Below are positions 38,250-48,597 of a DNA stretch of 64,000 nucleotides, piece after piece. Position 1 is the first letter of the stretch, and each line of letters starts with the position of its first letter. The stretch covers positions 2,728,001 through 2,792,000 of the forward strand of contig NZ_JACCAS010000001.1 in NCBI RefSeq assembly GCF_013409255.1, read 5' to 3'. Below the pieces are notes generated by a model. The model worked only from the letters and a program-made list of their open reading frames with translations, was not told the DNA's origin and ran no database searches. The stretch comes from Paraburkholderia bryophila. GTDB lineage: Bacteria > Pseudomonadota > Gammaproteobacteria > Burkholderiales > Burkholderiaceae. A program made the translations under genes and the position numbers.

Positions 38250-39404
38250 TCAGATTTCGCACAGACGCCGCGCGCCTTCGATCAACGTCGCGTCGTCCTT
38301 CGAGAAGCTCAGGCGAATCAAGCCCGAATCCGTGCCGTCGGTGTAGAACGCCGACAGCGGAATCGTCGCGACCCGCGCATCGCGAATCAGGCGCAGCACG
38401 AAGTCGCTATCGCTTTCGTCGGAGAAACCGCGAAACCGCGCGAGCATGAAAAAGCTGCCTTCGCTCGGCAGCAATTCGAAGCGCGAATCGCGCAATGCAT
38501 GCGCGAGCAGATCGCGCTTCTCCTGATAGAACGCGGACAGGCCGAGGTAGCTGTCGCGATTCGCCAACGCATCGACGAACGCGTACTGCATCGGCGTATC
38601 GGCGGAAAACACCATGAACTGATGGACTTTGCGAATCTCGTCCATCAGCGCGGCGGGCGCGAGGCAATAGCCGACACGCCAGCCGGTCACGTGATACGAC
38701 TTGCCGAACGACGAGACGATCACGCTGCGTTCCGCGAGTTCGGTATCGCACGCCATGCTCTGATGTTGAGCGCCGTCGAACACCACGTGCTCGTAGACTT
38801 CGTCGGCGAGAATCACGATATCGGTATTGCGTGTGACGGCTTTCAGGCGCGCGATGTCTTCCTCGCTGAACACGGTCGCGGTCGGATTGTGCGGCGTGTT
38901 GATGATGATCATGCGGGTCTTCGGCGTGATCGCGGCGGCGACCTCGTCCCAATCCACACGGAAACCGTCTAACGAGAGCTTGATCGCTACCGGCGTGGCG
39001 CCTTGCAGCCGGACGATCGGACCGTAGCTGTCGAACGAAGGCTCGAAGTAGATCACTTCATCGCCCGGATGCACGAGTGCGCTGATCGTCGAATACAGGC
39101 CTTCGCTGGCACTGGCGATCACGGTCACTTCGCTCGCCGGGTCGTAGCGCACGCCATACAACGTTTCGACTTTGTCGGCGAGCGCTTCGCGCAGCGTCGC
39201 GATGCCGGCCATCGGTGCGTACTGGTTGTGGCCGGCGCGCATGGCTTGCGCGACACCGTCGATCAGCTTCGCGTCCGGCGCAAAATTCGGCGCGCCTTGC
39301 GACAGGTTCAGCGCATCGTGTTGCGCGGCCAACTGACCGATCACGGTAAAAATCGTCGTGCCCACGTCAGGCAATTTCGAGCGGGCTTGCATGGCGCTCT
39401 GCAT
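38250..39404 (-). CDS. PLP-dependent aminotransferase (methionine/kynurenine aminotransferase-like)
   Basis: A 384-residue fold-type I aminotransferase. NLSQGAPNF at the start and SSFGKSYHVTGWRVGYCLAP, which holds the PLP lysine, resemble the YbdL/kynurenine aminotransferase subgroup that transaminates methionine and aromatic amino acids. NTPHNPTATVFS is the PLP-binding Asn region. The ATG at 39404 has GGGAGA upstream; the frame opens to 39506 without family similarity. It precedes the binding-protein gene on the same strand with a hairpin between. Confidence 0.88.
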   Translation of the reverse strand: MQSAMQARSKLPDVGTTIFTVIGQLAAQHDALNLSQGAPNFAPDAKLIDGVAQAMRAGHNQYAPMAGIATLREALADKVETLYGVRYDPASEVTVIASASEGLYSTISALVHPGDEVIYFEPSFDSYGPIVRLQGATPVAIKLSLDGFRVDWDEVAAAITPKTRMIIINTPHNPTATVFSEEDIARLKAVTRNTDIVILADEVYEHVVFDGAQHQSMACDTELAERSVIVSSFGKSYHVTGWRVGYCLAPAALMDEIRKVHQFMVFSADTPMQYAFVDALANRDSYLGLSAFYQEKRDLLAHALRDSRFELLPSEGSFFMLARFRGFSDESDSDFVLRLIRDARVATIPLSAFYTDGTDSGLIRLSFSKDDATLIEGARRLCEI

Positions 39405-39776
39405 AAGACTTCTCCCTTTCTTCATCCGGCAATGGATTCGCGGACGGCCAACGGCGTGGCGGTCCCATCCGGTTCGGTGATTAGGCATCAGCCAAAGAAG
39501 CGTCACAATCGAAACTTTGTCATGCGCTGCATGCGTTTACGTCATGGCTTGGACGAGCACGCGCCACCACCGGCGAAGCCTGTGAGATCGGGATTGACAG
39601 GGAAAAGGCGGCACCGCGCGAAGAACGCGAAGACGGCGGGAAGCGCCAAGGGTATGAAGGAATGTGATGAGGCAGGGGCCGCTACGATCAGGGCGATCGC
39701 GGCTTGACATGGCCCGGAAAAGCGCAGGACGGCCAGCGAGGCAAGCATGACCGCTCGCCCCGCCAGCCAACGCCGA
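39405..39776. other. Intergenic stretch with no recognised element
   Basis: These 372 bases lie between the dbpA stop and the aminotransferase start, both on the minus strand. Open frames here are high-GC shadows without ribosome binding sites. No hairpin, repeat or promoter pair stood out. Confidence 0.4.
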
Positions 39777-41180
<1,404 letters not shown>

Positions 41181-41216
41181 AGGGTGAGCTCGCTGTCGGC
41201 TGGAAACAAAAAGGAC

Positions 41217-41417
41217 TTAGTCGGCCATCGGGCCGGTGGCCGGACGACCTTCGATCTGCTCGTACAGCACCGAACCGTCTTCGCCGTCGAAGCGCTCGAC
41301 GTAATTGCGCGCGCCGCACATCGGGCAGCGGAACAGCAGCCCTTGCCCTTCGTTCTTGATGACGACGTCCGATTGCTCCCACCGCGCGTTGCAGGGCTGG
41401 TTTCTACAAGTAAACAC
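41217..41417 (-). CDS. Small zinc-ribbon-like protein
   Basis: A 66-residue protein with four cysteines arranged C-x4-C near the start (FTCRNQPC) and C-P-M-C near residue 33, a likely zinc ribbon, in an otherwise acidic protein. The start is read as GTG at 41417 because TTGGAG lies seven bases upstream and the extension beyond it is not protein-like. It sits 36 bp after dbpA is initiated, on the same strand and upstream of it, so may be co-transcribed with dbpA. The function is unknown. Confidence 0.7.
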   Translation of the reverse strand: MFTCRNQPCNARWEQSDVVIKNEGQGLLFRCPMCGARNYVERFDGEDGSVLYEQIEGRPATGPMAD

Positions 41418-41529
41418 GTTGATTCTCCAACTGGATTCGATGATTGTTTGGATCGGCCACAAATAGGGCGAGGCCGGGGCCGTCAAGCTACGCGCCGCCG
41501 TCGCGCGGCATTCGCGTTAATGGCGCGCC

Positions 41530-41961
41530 TTAACCCAGATGCGTATGCCGCGCTCGCGGCGCGCTCACATCCATATCGGTCAGACCTTGCACGATGCCGC
41601 AGTCTTCGACGGCCTGTTCGCCGTGGCATTGCTCGCGCAACGTGGTGAGTTGCACTTTCAACTGCTTCAGCTCCTCGATGCGCGTATCGACATGCGCGAT
41701 GTGCTCGTCGATCAGGGCATTGATGCCGCCGCAGCCGTCGGCGGGTGCGTCGGTGAGGCGCAGCAACGCGCGGATCTCGTCGTGAGTCATATCGAGCGCG
41801 CGGCAGTTGCGGATGAAGCGCAGCCGTTCGACGTGCTTGCCGGTATAGCTACGGTAATTGGCTTCGGTGCGGTCCGCTTCGGGCAACAGGCCCTCTTTTT
41901 CGTAGAAACGGATCGTTTCGGTCGTGCAATGGGCGATTTTCGCCAGTTCGCCGATTTTCAT
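41530..41961 (-). CDS. cadR: MerR-family Cd/Pb/Zn-responsive regulator (CadR/PbrR type)
   Basis: A 143-residue MerR regulator: N-terminal winged helix (MKIGELAKIAHCTTETIRFY), dimer helix and C-terminal metal site. Cysteines C77, C112 and C121 fit the C77/C112/C119-type metal site of CadR and PbrR rather than the mercury or copper patterns. The tail ends HTHLG. It is divergent from the P-type ATPase, and the 19-bp-spacer promoter between them is the classical target that such a protein distorts to activate transcription. Confidence 0.9.
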   Translation of the reverse strand: MKIGELAKIAHCTTETIRFYEKEGLLPEADRTEANYRSYTGKHVERLRFIRNCRALDMTHDEIRALLRLTDAPADGCGGINALIDEHIAHVDTRIEELKQLKVQLTTLREQCHGEQAVEDCGIVQGLTDMDVSAPRARHTHLG

Positions 41962-41981
41962 GGACCCTCCGGATAGCGGCC

Positions 41982-42012
41982 TTGACCTTGTAGTGGCTTC
42001 AAGGTGTTTACT
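41982..42012 (+). promoter_or_regulatory. MerR-type promoter and operator of the metal ATPase
   Basis: -35 TTGACC (41982-41987) and -10-like TTTACT (42007-42012) are separated by 19 bases, the elongated spacer of MerR-controlled promoters. Inside it lies the inverted repeat ACCTTG / CAAGGT (41985-42005) around TAGTGGCT, matching known CadR/PbrR operators. It lies 29 bp before cadA. Confidence 0.88.
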
Positions 42013-42040
42013 AGACCACAAATCGAACCAGGAAGCCACC

Positions 42041-44392
42041 ATGTCTCACGCCGACCACGCCGAAGCAGGCCGTCCCGACCAGGCCAAAGCCTGTGCCCAC
42101 GGGCACGCCGGGCATGAACACGCTCACGGAAAGACCGCAAAACACGATCACGCCGCGCACGGCCACGATCACAAAGGCCATGACCACGCAGGTCACGCGC
42201 ACCACCACGCCGACGCAGGCTGCTGCGGCTCGACCGTCACCACCCTCGCCGCGCCGATCCGCTTGCCGCAATCCGAAGCCGTCGGCAGCGACGTGCGTAC
42301 CGCCATCCGCATCATGCAGATGGACTGCCCGACGGAAGAAGCGCTGATCCGCAAGAAATTCAGCCGCATGCCGTACGTGCGCAGCATGGACTTCAACCTG
42401 ATGCAGCGCGTGCTGACCGTCGTGCACGCACCGGACGCGCTCGAATCGATCCTCGCCGCGCTGCGTTCGCTCGACTTCACGCCCGAAATGGCGGACGCCG
42501 GCCCGAACGGCTCGCCGGCGACCGCCGCAGCGGCGCCGGCCAAGCCGTGGTGGCCGCTCGCCCTCGCCGGCGTCGCCGCAGTGGGCTCAGAGGCCGCTGG
42601 CTGGCTCGGCGCGCCGGCCTGGATGGCAGCGGGTCTGGCGGTCGTCGCGATCCTCTCCTGCGGCCTTACAACCTACAAGAAGGGCTGGCTCGCGATCCGC
42701 AACGGCAACCTGAACATCAACGCGTTGATGAGCATTGCCGTCACCGGCGCGCTGGTCCTGCGCCAGTGGCCGGAAGCGGCGATGGTGATGGTCCTCTTCA
42801 CGATCGCCGAACTGATCGAGGCGAAGTCGCTCGACCGCGCCCGCAACGCGATCCAGGGCTTGATGCAACTCACGCCCGAACAGGCGAGCGTCCAGCAGCC
42901 CGACGGTAGCTGGCAAGCCACGGATCTGAAAGCGATTGCGCTCGGCGCGGTGGTTCGCGTGAAACCGGGCGAGCGGATCGCGCTCGACGGCGAGATCGTC
43001 GCGGGCCGTTCGAGCGTGGATCAGGCGCCGATCACCGGTGAAAGCCTGCCGGTCGACAAGACCGTCGGCAACGCCGTGTTCGCCGGCACGATCAACCTGG
43101 CCGGTTCGTTCGACTATCGGGTCACGGCCGCGGCCAGCAACACGACGCTCGCGCGCATCATCCACGCGGTCGAGGAAGCGCAAGGCACCAAGGCGCCGAC
43201 GCAACGTTTCGTCGATCAGTTCGCTCGCGTGTATACGCCGATCGTGTTCGCCGTCGCGCTGGCGGTGGCGATCGTGCCGCCGCTGCTGTTCAGCGGCGCA
43301 TGGCACGAGTGGGTCTACAAGGCGCTGGTCATGCTGGTGATCGCCTGCCCGTGCGCGCTCGTGATCTCGACGCCGGTGACGATCGTCAGCGGACTTGCTG
43401 CGGCCGCCCGCAAAGGCATTCTGATCAAAGGCGGCGCTTACCTGGAGCAAGGCCGCAAACTGCGCCGCCTCGCGCTCGACAAAACCGGCACGCTGACGCA
43501 CGGCAAGCCGGTGCAAACCGAGCTGGCGATCCTCGCCGATGTCGACGGCACCCGTTGCCGCTCGCTCGCGGCGAGTCTCGCGGGACGCTCGGATCATCCG
43601 GTGTCGATGGCGATTGCGGCGGCGGCGAAGACCGACGGCGTCGCCAACGTCACGGTCGACGCGTTCGAAGCCCTCGCCGGACGCGGCGTGCGCGGCAAGA
43701 TCGACGGCTTGTCGTACTGGCTCGGCAATCATCGGCTGGTCGAGGAACTCGGGCGTTGCTCGGCGTCGCTTGAAGCGCGGCTCGACGCGCTGGAGCGGCA
43801 AGGCAAAACCGTCGTGATGCTGGTCGACGCGGAGCGCGTGCTCGCACTGTTCGCGGTCGCCGATACGGTGAAGGAGACGAGCCGCGCCGCCATCGCCGAA
43901 TTGCAGCGCCTCGGCGTCGCCACGACCATGCTCACCGGCGACAACCCGCACACCGCCGCCGCGATCGCGCAGCAGGTCGGGATCGACGAAGCGCGCGGCG
44001 ATCAGTTGCCGGAAGACAAGCTCAACGCGGTCGCGCAGTGGTCGACGGAAGGCGCGACGGTCGGCATGGTCGGCGACGGCATCAACGACGCACCGGCGCT
44101 GGCGCGCGCCGACATCGGCTTCGCGATGGGCGCGATGGGCACCGACACCGCGATCGAAACGGCCGACGTCGCGCTGATGGACGACGATCTGCGCAAGATC
44201 CCGTCGTTCATCCGGCTCTCGAAGGCGACGCATGCGGTGCTGGTGCAGAACATCGCGCTGGCGCTCGGCATCAAGAGCGTGTTTCTCGTGCTGACGGTGA
44301 TGGGTCTCGGCACGATGTGGATGGCCGTGTTCGCCGATGTGGGCGCGAGCCTGCTGGTGGTGGCGAACGGGTTGCGGTTGTTGCGGAAGTAA
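42041..44392 (+). CDS. cadA: Cd/Zn/Pb-transporting P-type ATPase
   Basis: A 783-residue P1B-type ATPase exporting divalent soft metals across the inner membrane. The first 60 residues hold 18 His, with C61-C62 following, a likely metal-sensing tail. The metal-binding domain has MQMDCPTEE (C96), the D-C-x-x-E form of Zn/Cd/Pb pumps rather than CxxC. Other motifs: CPC in IACPCALV, phosphorylated Asp in DKTGT, SDHPVS, TGDNPH and GDGINDAP. It is divergently transcribed from cadR. The ATG at 42041 is preferred to an upstream frame extension. Confidence 0.95.
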   Translation: MSHADHAEAGRPDQAKACAHGHAGHEHAHGKTAKHDHAAHGHDHKGHDHAGHAHHHADAGCCGSTVTTLAAPIRLPQSEAVGSDVRTAIRIMQMDCPTEEALIRKKFSRMPYVRSMDFNLMQRVLTVVHAPDALESILAALRSLDFTPEMADAGPNGSPATAAAAPAKPWWPLALAGVAAVGSEAAGWLGAPAWMAAGLAVVAILSCGLTTYKKGWLAIRNGNLNINALMSIAVTGALVLRQWPEAAMVMVLFTIAELIEAKSLDRARNAIQGLMQLTPEQASVQQPDGSWQATDLKAIALGAVVRVKPGERIALDGEIVAGRSSVDQAPITGESLPVDKTVGNAVFAGTINLAGSFDYRVTAAASNTTLARIIHAVEEAQGTKAPTQRFVDQFARVYTPIVFAVALAVAIVPPLLFSGAWHEWVYKALVMLVIACPCALVISTPVTIVSGLAAAARKGILIKGGAYLEQGRKLRRLALDKTGTLTHGKPVQTELAILADVDGTRCRSLAASLAGRSDHPVSMAIAAAAKTDGVANVTVDAFEALAGRGVRGKIDGLSYWLGNHRLVEELGRCSASLEARLDALERQGKTVVMLVDAERVLALFAVADTVKETSRAAIAELQRLGVATTMLTGDNPHTAAAIAQQVGIDEARGDQLPEDKLNAVAQWSTEGATVGMVGDGINDAPALARADIGFAMGAMGTDTAIETADVALMDDDLRKIPSFIRLSKATHAVLVQNIALALGIKSVFLVLTVMGLGTMWMAVFADVGASLLVVANGLRLLRK

Positions 44393-44421
44393 AAACCGCC
44401 ACCAGTCACCCTCAACCGCTG

Positions 44422-45471
44422 TCAATGCGCGAACGAGCGCTGCCCCGTTACCGCCTGCGCCCCCACCGCGGCCTTCAACGTCTCCGAAGGCCGCATACCG
44501 AACAGCTTGCGATAGTCCGTCGCGAACTGGCTCAGATGCCAGAACCCCCACGCCGCCGCAACATCCTGCACCGAACGTGATTCACGCGCGGCATTGGAAA
44601 GATCGCGACGCGCGCCGTTCAGGCGTATCGCGCGCAGATACGTGGCGGGCGCCATCCCCAGCACATCCTGAAAGCAGTACTGCAGCGTGCGCCGGCTCAC
44701 ATGCAACCGCTCGCACAACTCCGGCACGCTGATCGCCCGGTCGCGATTGACCAGCACATACTCGCGCGCTTCCGACACGATCGACTGACGACGTGGCCGC
44801 GCCGGCATCGCCACCGGCTCCGACGCCGACGCCGACAACGCGCCGACATCGAACAGCGAAGCCAGCACCGACGCCTGCAGATTGTTTCGCGCGAACGGCG
44901 ACAGCGGCGTGCCGCGCGCCGCGCCGTCGTCGAGCAGTTGCCGCAGCGACGCGCACAAATGCTCCTTGCGCGCCCGGTCGATCGGCACCACTTCCGTGTG
45001 CGGCACATGATCGGCCAGGCCGACGCGCTCGACATCCGCCGCGTAACGGCGCAGCACTTCGCCTTTGACCACCACGCCAAAAATCTCGTAACCGGCCGAC
45101 GTCAGCAGTTCGAATTCGACGCCGCCCGGACGGAACGCCAGCGCATCGCCCGCGATCACTTGCGCGTCGATACGGCCCGACCCCGCCGGGCAGGTCGGAA
45201 TGCCGAACCAGTACGCGTCCTTCTGTACCTCGCAGGTTTGCCGCAACGTGTGGCTGGTCGTTTCGACGAACACCTGCATGTGATCGAGGCACAACTCGGT
45301 CAGGCCGCCGACAAAACTGCCGGCAGTCAACTGGTCGTAGGTCTGGTTCCAGCCGTGCAGATTGCGCGCCTGTTCATCGGCGTCATGCGCGACGCAGGTC
45401 TGCACGCGGAAGCTCGGCTGCGACGTGAGCATGGCACTGGACTGGCCGTCGGGTGGGGTGTCGATCGTCAT
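44422..45471 (-). CDS. AraC-family regulator, probably of ethanolamine use (EutR-like)
   Basis: About 349 residues with a sensor region of 230 residues and a C-terminal AraC DNA-binding domain (about 240-345: ISVPELCERLHVSRRTLQYCF and VQDVAAAWGFWHLSQFATDYRKLFG). The WGFWHLSQFA type of second helix is common in EutR-like members. It is divergent from exaC, which argues for control of ethanolamine catabolism. The start is uncertain: ATG 45471 is chosen, but the frame opens to 45579 and no clear ribosome binding site marks either. Confidence 0.82.
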   Translation of the reverse strand: MTIDTPPDGQSSAMLTSQPSFRVQTCVAHDADEQARNLHGWNQTYDQLTAGSFVGGLTELCLDHMQVFVETTSHTLRQTCEVQKDAYWFGIPTCPAGSGRIDAQVIAGDALAFRPGGVEFELLTSAGYEIFGVVVKGEVLRRYAADVERVGLADHVPHTEVVPIDRARKEHLCASLRQLLDDGAARGTPLSPFARNNLQASVLASLFDVGALSASASEPVAMPARPRRQSIVSEAREYVLVNRDRAISVPELCERLHVSRRTLQYCFQDVLGMAPATYLRAIRLNGARRDLSNAARESRSVQDVAAAWGFWHLSQFATDYRKLFGMRPSETLKAAVGAQAVTGQRSFAH

Positions 45472-45715
45472 ACCGGATCTGCGCAAACGGATATCGAAGC
45501 GGGACAGGAAGGCAATTCCCATGCCGAATGGTTTCGCGGCCCGCCCCACTCTGCCTGAGCGGCGTGGCATGCGCCGCACCCCTGTTCAATTCCTGAACAG
45601 CTCCGCACAGGCTGATCAGGAACGGCACGTTGCCGCATTGCCGCCTGAACAGCGACGCGTCGCATGCCGTGCGCGAGTGCTTGCTGCGCGTGCACGGATC
45701 CCCAGCGCGGTGCAT
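45472..45715. other. Divergent region between the AraC regulator and exaC
   Basis: Within 336 bases between the two starts no gene is supported; short frames are GC shadows. It should hold regulator binding sites. The only element recognised is a possible sigma-54 promoter just to the right. Confidence 0.35.
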
Positions 45716-45731
45716 TGGCACACTTCTGGCT
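45716..45731 (+). promoter_or_regulatory. Possible sigma-54 promoter of exaC
   Basis: TGGCAC, five bases, TGGCT gives the invariant GG-N10-GC of RpoN promoters; the -12 box differs from TTGCW by one base. It lies 77 bases before the exaC ATG. No sigma-54 activator gene is adjacent, so this is a suggestion only. Confidence 0.35.
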
Positions 45732-45807
45732 CTAGCCTCTCGCGGCCAAGCGGAATATCGCGCCGAATATAGCCCATTCAAACATTCACCATGTGAGGAG
45801 CACACAG

Positions 45808-47328
45808 ATGAATCACGCAGAGATGCAATTTCTGACCACCGAATTCCCGTACAAAAAGCAGTATGCGAATTTTATCGGCGGCGAATGGGTCAAGCCTGCG
45901 GGCGGTGAGTACTTCGACAACGTGTCGCCGATCACCGGCGAGCCGTTCACATCCATCCCGCGTTCGCGCGAAGCCGATATCGAACTCGCGCTCGACGCTG
46001 CGCATCGTGCGAAAACGGCATGGGGCAAAACCTCGACCACCGAACGCGCGAACATCCTGAACCGCATTGCCGACCGGATGGAAGCGAACCTGCAGCGTCT
46101 CGCGATCGCCGAAACGATCGACAACGGCAAGCCGCTACGCGAAACCATGGCGGCCGACATTCCGCTCGCCATCGACCACTTCCGCTATTTCGCCGGCGCT
46201 GTGCGCGCTCAGGAAGGCTCGCTCTCCCAGATCGACGACGACACGGTCGCCTATCACTTTCATGAACCGCTCGGCGTGGTCGGCCAGATCATTCCGTGGA
46301 ACTTCCCGATTCTGATGGCCGTGTGGAAGCTCGCCCCCGCACTCGCCGCCGGTAATTGCGTGGTGCTCAAGCCTGCCGAGCAAACGCCCGCATCGATTCT
46401 CGTACTGGCCGAACTGATTCAGGACCTGCTGCCCGCAGGCGTGCTGAACATAGTCAACGGCTTCGGCCTCGAAGCCGGCAAGCCGCTCGCGTCGAGCAAG
46501 CGGATCGCCAAGATCGCGTTTACCGGCGAGACCACCACCGGCCGCCTGATCATGCAGTACGCGAGCCAGAACATCATTCCGGTCACGCTCGAACTGGGCG
46601 GCAAGAGCCCGAACATTTTCTTCGCCGACGTGATGAGCGCCGACGACAGCTATTTCGACAAGGCGCTCGAAGGCTTCACGATGTTCGCGCTGAATCAGGG
46701 CGAAGTGTGCACATGCCCGTCGCGCGTGCTGATCGACGAGAAGATCTACGATCGTTTCATGGAACGTGCGTTGAAGCGCGTCGCGGCAATCACGCAAGGG
46801 CATCCGCTCGACAGCAAGACGATGATCGGCGCGCAGGCTTCGCAGGAGCAACTGGAGAAGATCCTGTCGTACGTGGACCTCGGCAAGCAGGAAGGCGCCG
46901 AATGTTTGATCGGCGGCGAACGCAATCAGCTCGACGGTGAATTGAGCAAGGGCTATTACGTGAAGCCGACCGTGTTCCGCGGCCACAACAAGATGCGCAT
47001 CTTCCAGGAAGAAATCTTCGGGCCGGTGGTGTCGGTCACGACATTCAAGACCGAAGAAGAAGCGCTCGAGATCGCCAACGACACGCTGTACGGTCTCGGC
47101 GCCGGCGTGTGGACACGCGACGGCACGCGTGCCTATCGCTTCGGCCGGCAGATCCAGGCGGGCCGCGTGTGGACCAACTGCTATCACGCGTATCCGGCGC
47201 ATGCGGCATTTGGCGGTTACAAGCAATCGGGCATCGGCCGTGAGAATCACAAGATGATGCTCGACCACTATCAGCAGACCAAGAACCTGCTGGTCAGCTA
47301 TAGCGACAAGCCGCTCGGCTTCTTCTAA
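45808..47328 (+). CDS. exaC: NAD-dependent aldehyde dehydrogenase (acetaldehyde/ethanolamine pathway)
   Basis: A 506-residue aldehyde dehydrogenase of the AldB/ExaC type, oxidising acetaldehyde to acetate in the cytoplasm. The general base region is [14 protein letters not shown] (about 268) and the nucleophile Cys lies in [13 protein letters not shown] (about residue 303). GFTMFAL and [17 protein letters not shown] are NAD-site motifs. The start MNHAEMQF has GAGGAG seven bases upstream. It is divergent from the AraC regulator and followed by a terminator and DUF779. Confidence 0.93.
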   Translation: MNHAEMQFLTTEFPYKKQYANFIGGEWVKPAGGEYFDNVSPITGEPFTSIPRSREADIELALDAAHRAKTAWGKTSTTERANILNRIADRMEANLQRLAIAETIDNGKPLRETMAADIPLAIDHFRYFAGAVRAQEGSLSQIDDDTVAYHFHEPLGVVGQIIPWNFPILMAVWKLAPALAAGNCVVLKPAEQTPASILVLAELIQDLLPAGVLNIVNGFGLEAGKPLASSKRIAKIAFTGETTTGRLIMQYASQNIIPVTLELGGKSPNIFFADVMSADDSYFDKALEGFTMFALNQGEVCTCPSRVLIDEKIYDRFMERALKRVAAITQGHPLDSKTMIGAQASQEQLEKILSYVDLGKQEGAECLIGGERNQLDGELSKGYYVKPTVFRGHNKMRIFQEEIFGPVVSVTTFKTEEEALEIANDTLYGLGAGVWTRDGTRAYRFGRQIQAGRVWTNCYHAYPAHAAFGGYKQSGIGRENHKMMLDHYQQTKNLLVSYSDKPLGFF

Positions 47329-47347
47329 GCATCACGATCCTGTTCGC

Positions 47348-47377
47348 ACGAGCCGCCTTGCGCGGCTCGCGCTTTTT
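47348..47377 (+). terminator. Terminator after exaC
   Basis: CGAGCCGC and GCGGCTCG form an eight-bp stem with a five-base loop, followed after three bases by six T. It would reduce read-through into the DUF779 gene 15 bp beyond. Confidence 0.75.
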
Positions 47378-47392
47378 TCAGCGAGGCATGGG

Positions 47393-47788
47393 ATGGTTGA
47401 CGAGAAAGAAGTGGCCCGCGTGGTCGCGACACCGGCCGCCGTCGAGTTGATCGACAAGCTGCGCGCCGAACATGGCGACGTGTTGTTCCATCAATCGGGG
47501 GGCTGCTGCGACGGCAGTGCGCCGATGATGTTTCCGCAAGGCGAATTCATGGTCGGCTCGTCCGACGTGAAACTCGGCACGATTGCCGGCGTGCCGTTCT
47601 ACATGAGCGAATCGCAATTCGAATACTGGCAGCACACGCAGTTGATCATCGACGCGGTGCCGGGCAATGGCGGGATGTTTTCTTTGGAGCGCCCCAGCGG
47701 CTTGCGATTTTTAACGCGTTCGCGGCTCTTTGAAGACACCGAGAACGCGTGGCTGGAAACGCATCCGGTGGAACGGGTCGTTGCGTGA
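47393..47788 (+). CDS. DUF779-family protein
   Basis: A 131-residue soluble protein with the DUF779 signature QSGGCCDGSAPMMFP near residue 35, a Cys pair that could bind metal or act in redox. DUF779 genes are commonly found beside acetaldehyde dehydrogenases, as here, suggesting a helper of that enzyme. The function is not established. The end faces eutC, 20 bp away. Confidence 0.85.
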   Translation: MVDEKEVARVVATPAAVELIDKLRAEHGDVLFHQSGGCCDGSAPMMFPQGEFMVGSSDVKLGTIAGVPFYMSESQFEYWQHTQLIIDAVPGNGGMFSLERPSGLRFLTRSRLFEDTENAWLETHPVERVVA

Positions 47789-47808
47789 CGGGTTTACGCC
47801 GTCGTGCC

Positions 47809-48597
47809 CTACGGATTCGAGTTGTCGCTAACAGCGGGCGTTGCAGGAGCACTTTCCAGCAGCGCATCGCTGTCGTCTTTAAGGCCCACGCCCGTGAGAC
47901 CCAAACGTCTTGCGTGCGTCAGCAGGTAGTGCAACTTGTGCGCGGCATGCGGATAGTCGAGTCCTTCGGGACGCACGTTGGAAATGCAGTTGCGCTGCGC
48001 GTCGCTGCAGCCGACTTTCGGCGCGTAGGTCAGATAGATGCCGAGACTGTCCGGTGAACTCAGCCCGGGCCGTTCGCCGATCAACATCACCACCAGCTTG
48101 CTATTGAGCAACTCGCCGATCTCGTCGCCGAGCGCGACGCGCGCCTGACGCGCAATCACGACCGGCCCGATTTTCCAGTCGACAAGTTTCGCGCACACCG
48201 CCTGCAGCAGCGGAATGGATTGCTTCGCTGCGGCGAATGCGGATAGGCCATCGGCAATGACAAAAACCACTTCCGGTGAATCGTTCTGAACTTGCCCGAG
48301 CGCTGCACGACTCTCATCCGATAAGCGCCGACCGAGATCGGGACGCCGCAAATAATGCTCACGATCCGGCGCGGCGCTGTGCGCATCCAGCGTCGAGAAA
48401 TTCAGCGCGCGCAACTGTTCGTGCAGCGCCTCGGCGTCGAGCGGATGATGCACGGCATCGCGCGCTTGCGCATGCGACAGGTTGAACGCCAGCAGCGGCG
48501 CCGTCGGCAAACTATTGCCCGCACGGCCCAGCGCAATGCGCGCGTTGGTGAACTGGCGCAACGCGTTCCACGGATTCTTTTCGAGGAACTCGCTCAT
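47809..48597 (-). CDS. eutC: Ethanolamine ammonia-lyase small subunit
   Basis: The small subunit of the adenosylcobalamin-dependent lyase that splits ethanolamine into acetaldehyde and ammonia. The 262 residues contain NPWNALRQFTNARIALGRAG at the start and LIGERPGLSSPDSLGIYLTYAP near residue 180, both EutC signatures. The ATG at 48597 overlaps the eutB stop by four bases; a longer frame to 48906 is a shadow of eutB. Confidence 0.95.
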   Translation of the reverse strand: MSEFLEKNPWNALRQFTNARIALGRAGNSLPTAPLLAFNLSHAQARDAVHHPLDAEALHEQLRALNFSTLDAHSAAPDREHYLRRPDLGRRLSDESRAALGQVQNDSPEVVFVIADGLSAFAAAKQSIPLLQAVCAKLVDWKIGPVVIARQARVALGDEIGELLNSKLVVMLIGERPGLSSPDSLGIYLTYAPKVGCSDAQRNCISNVRPEGLDYPHAAHKLHYLLTHARRLGLTGVGLKDDSDALLESAPATPAVSDNSNP

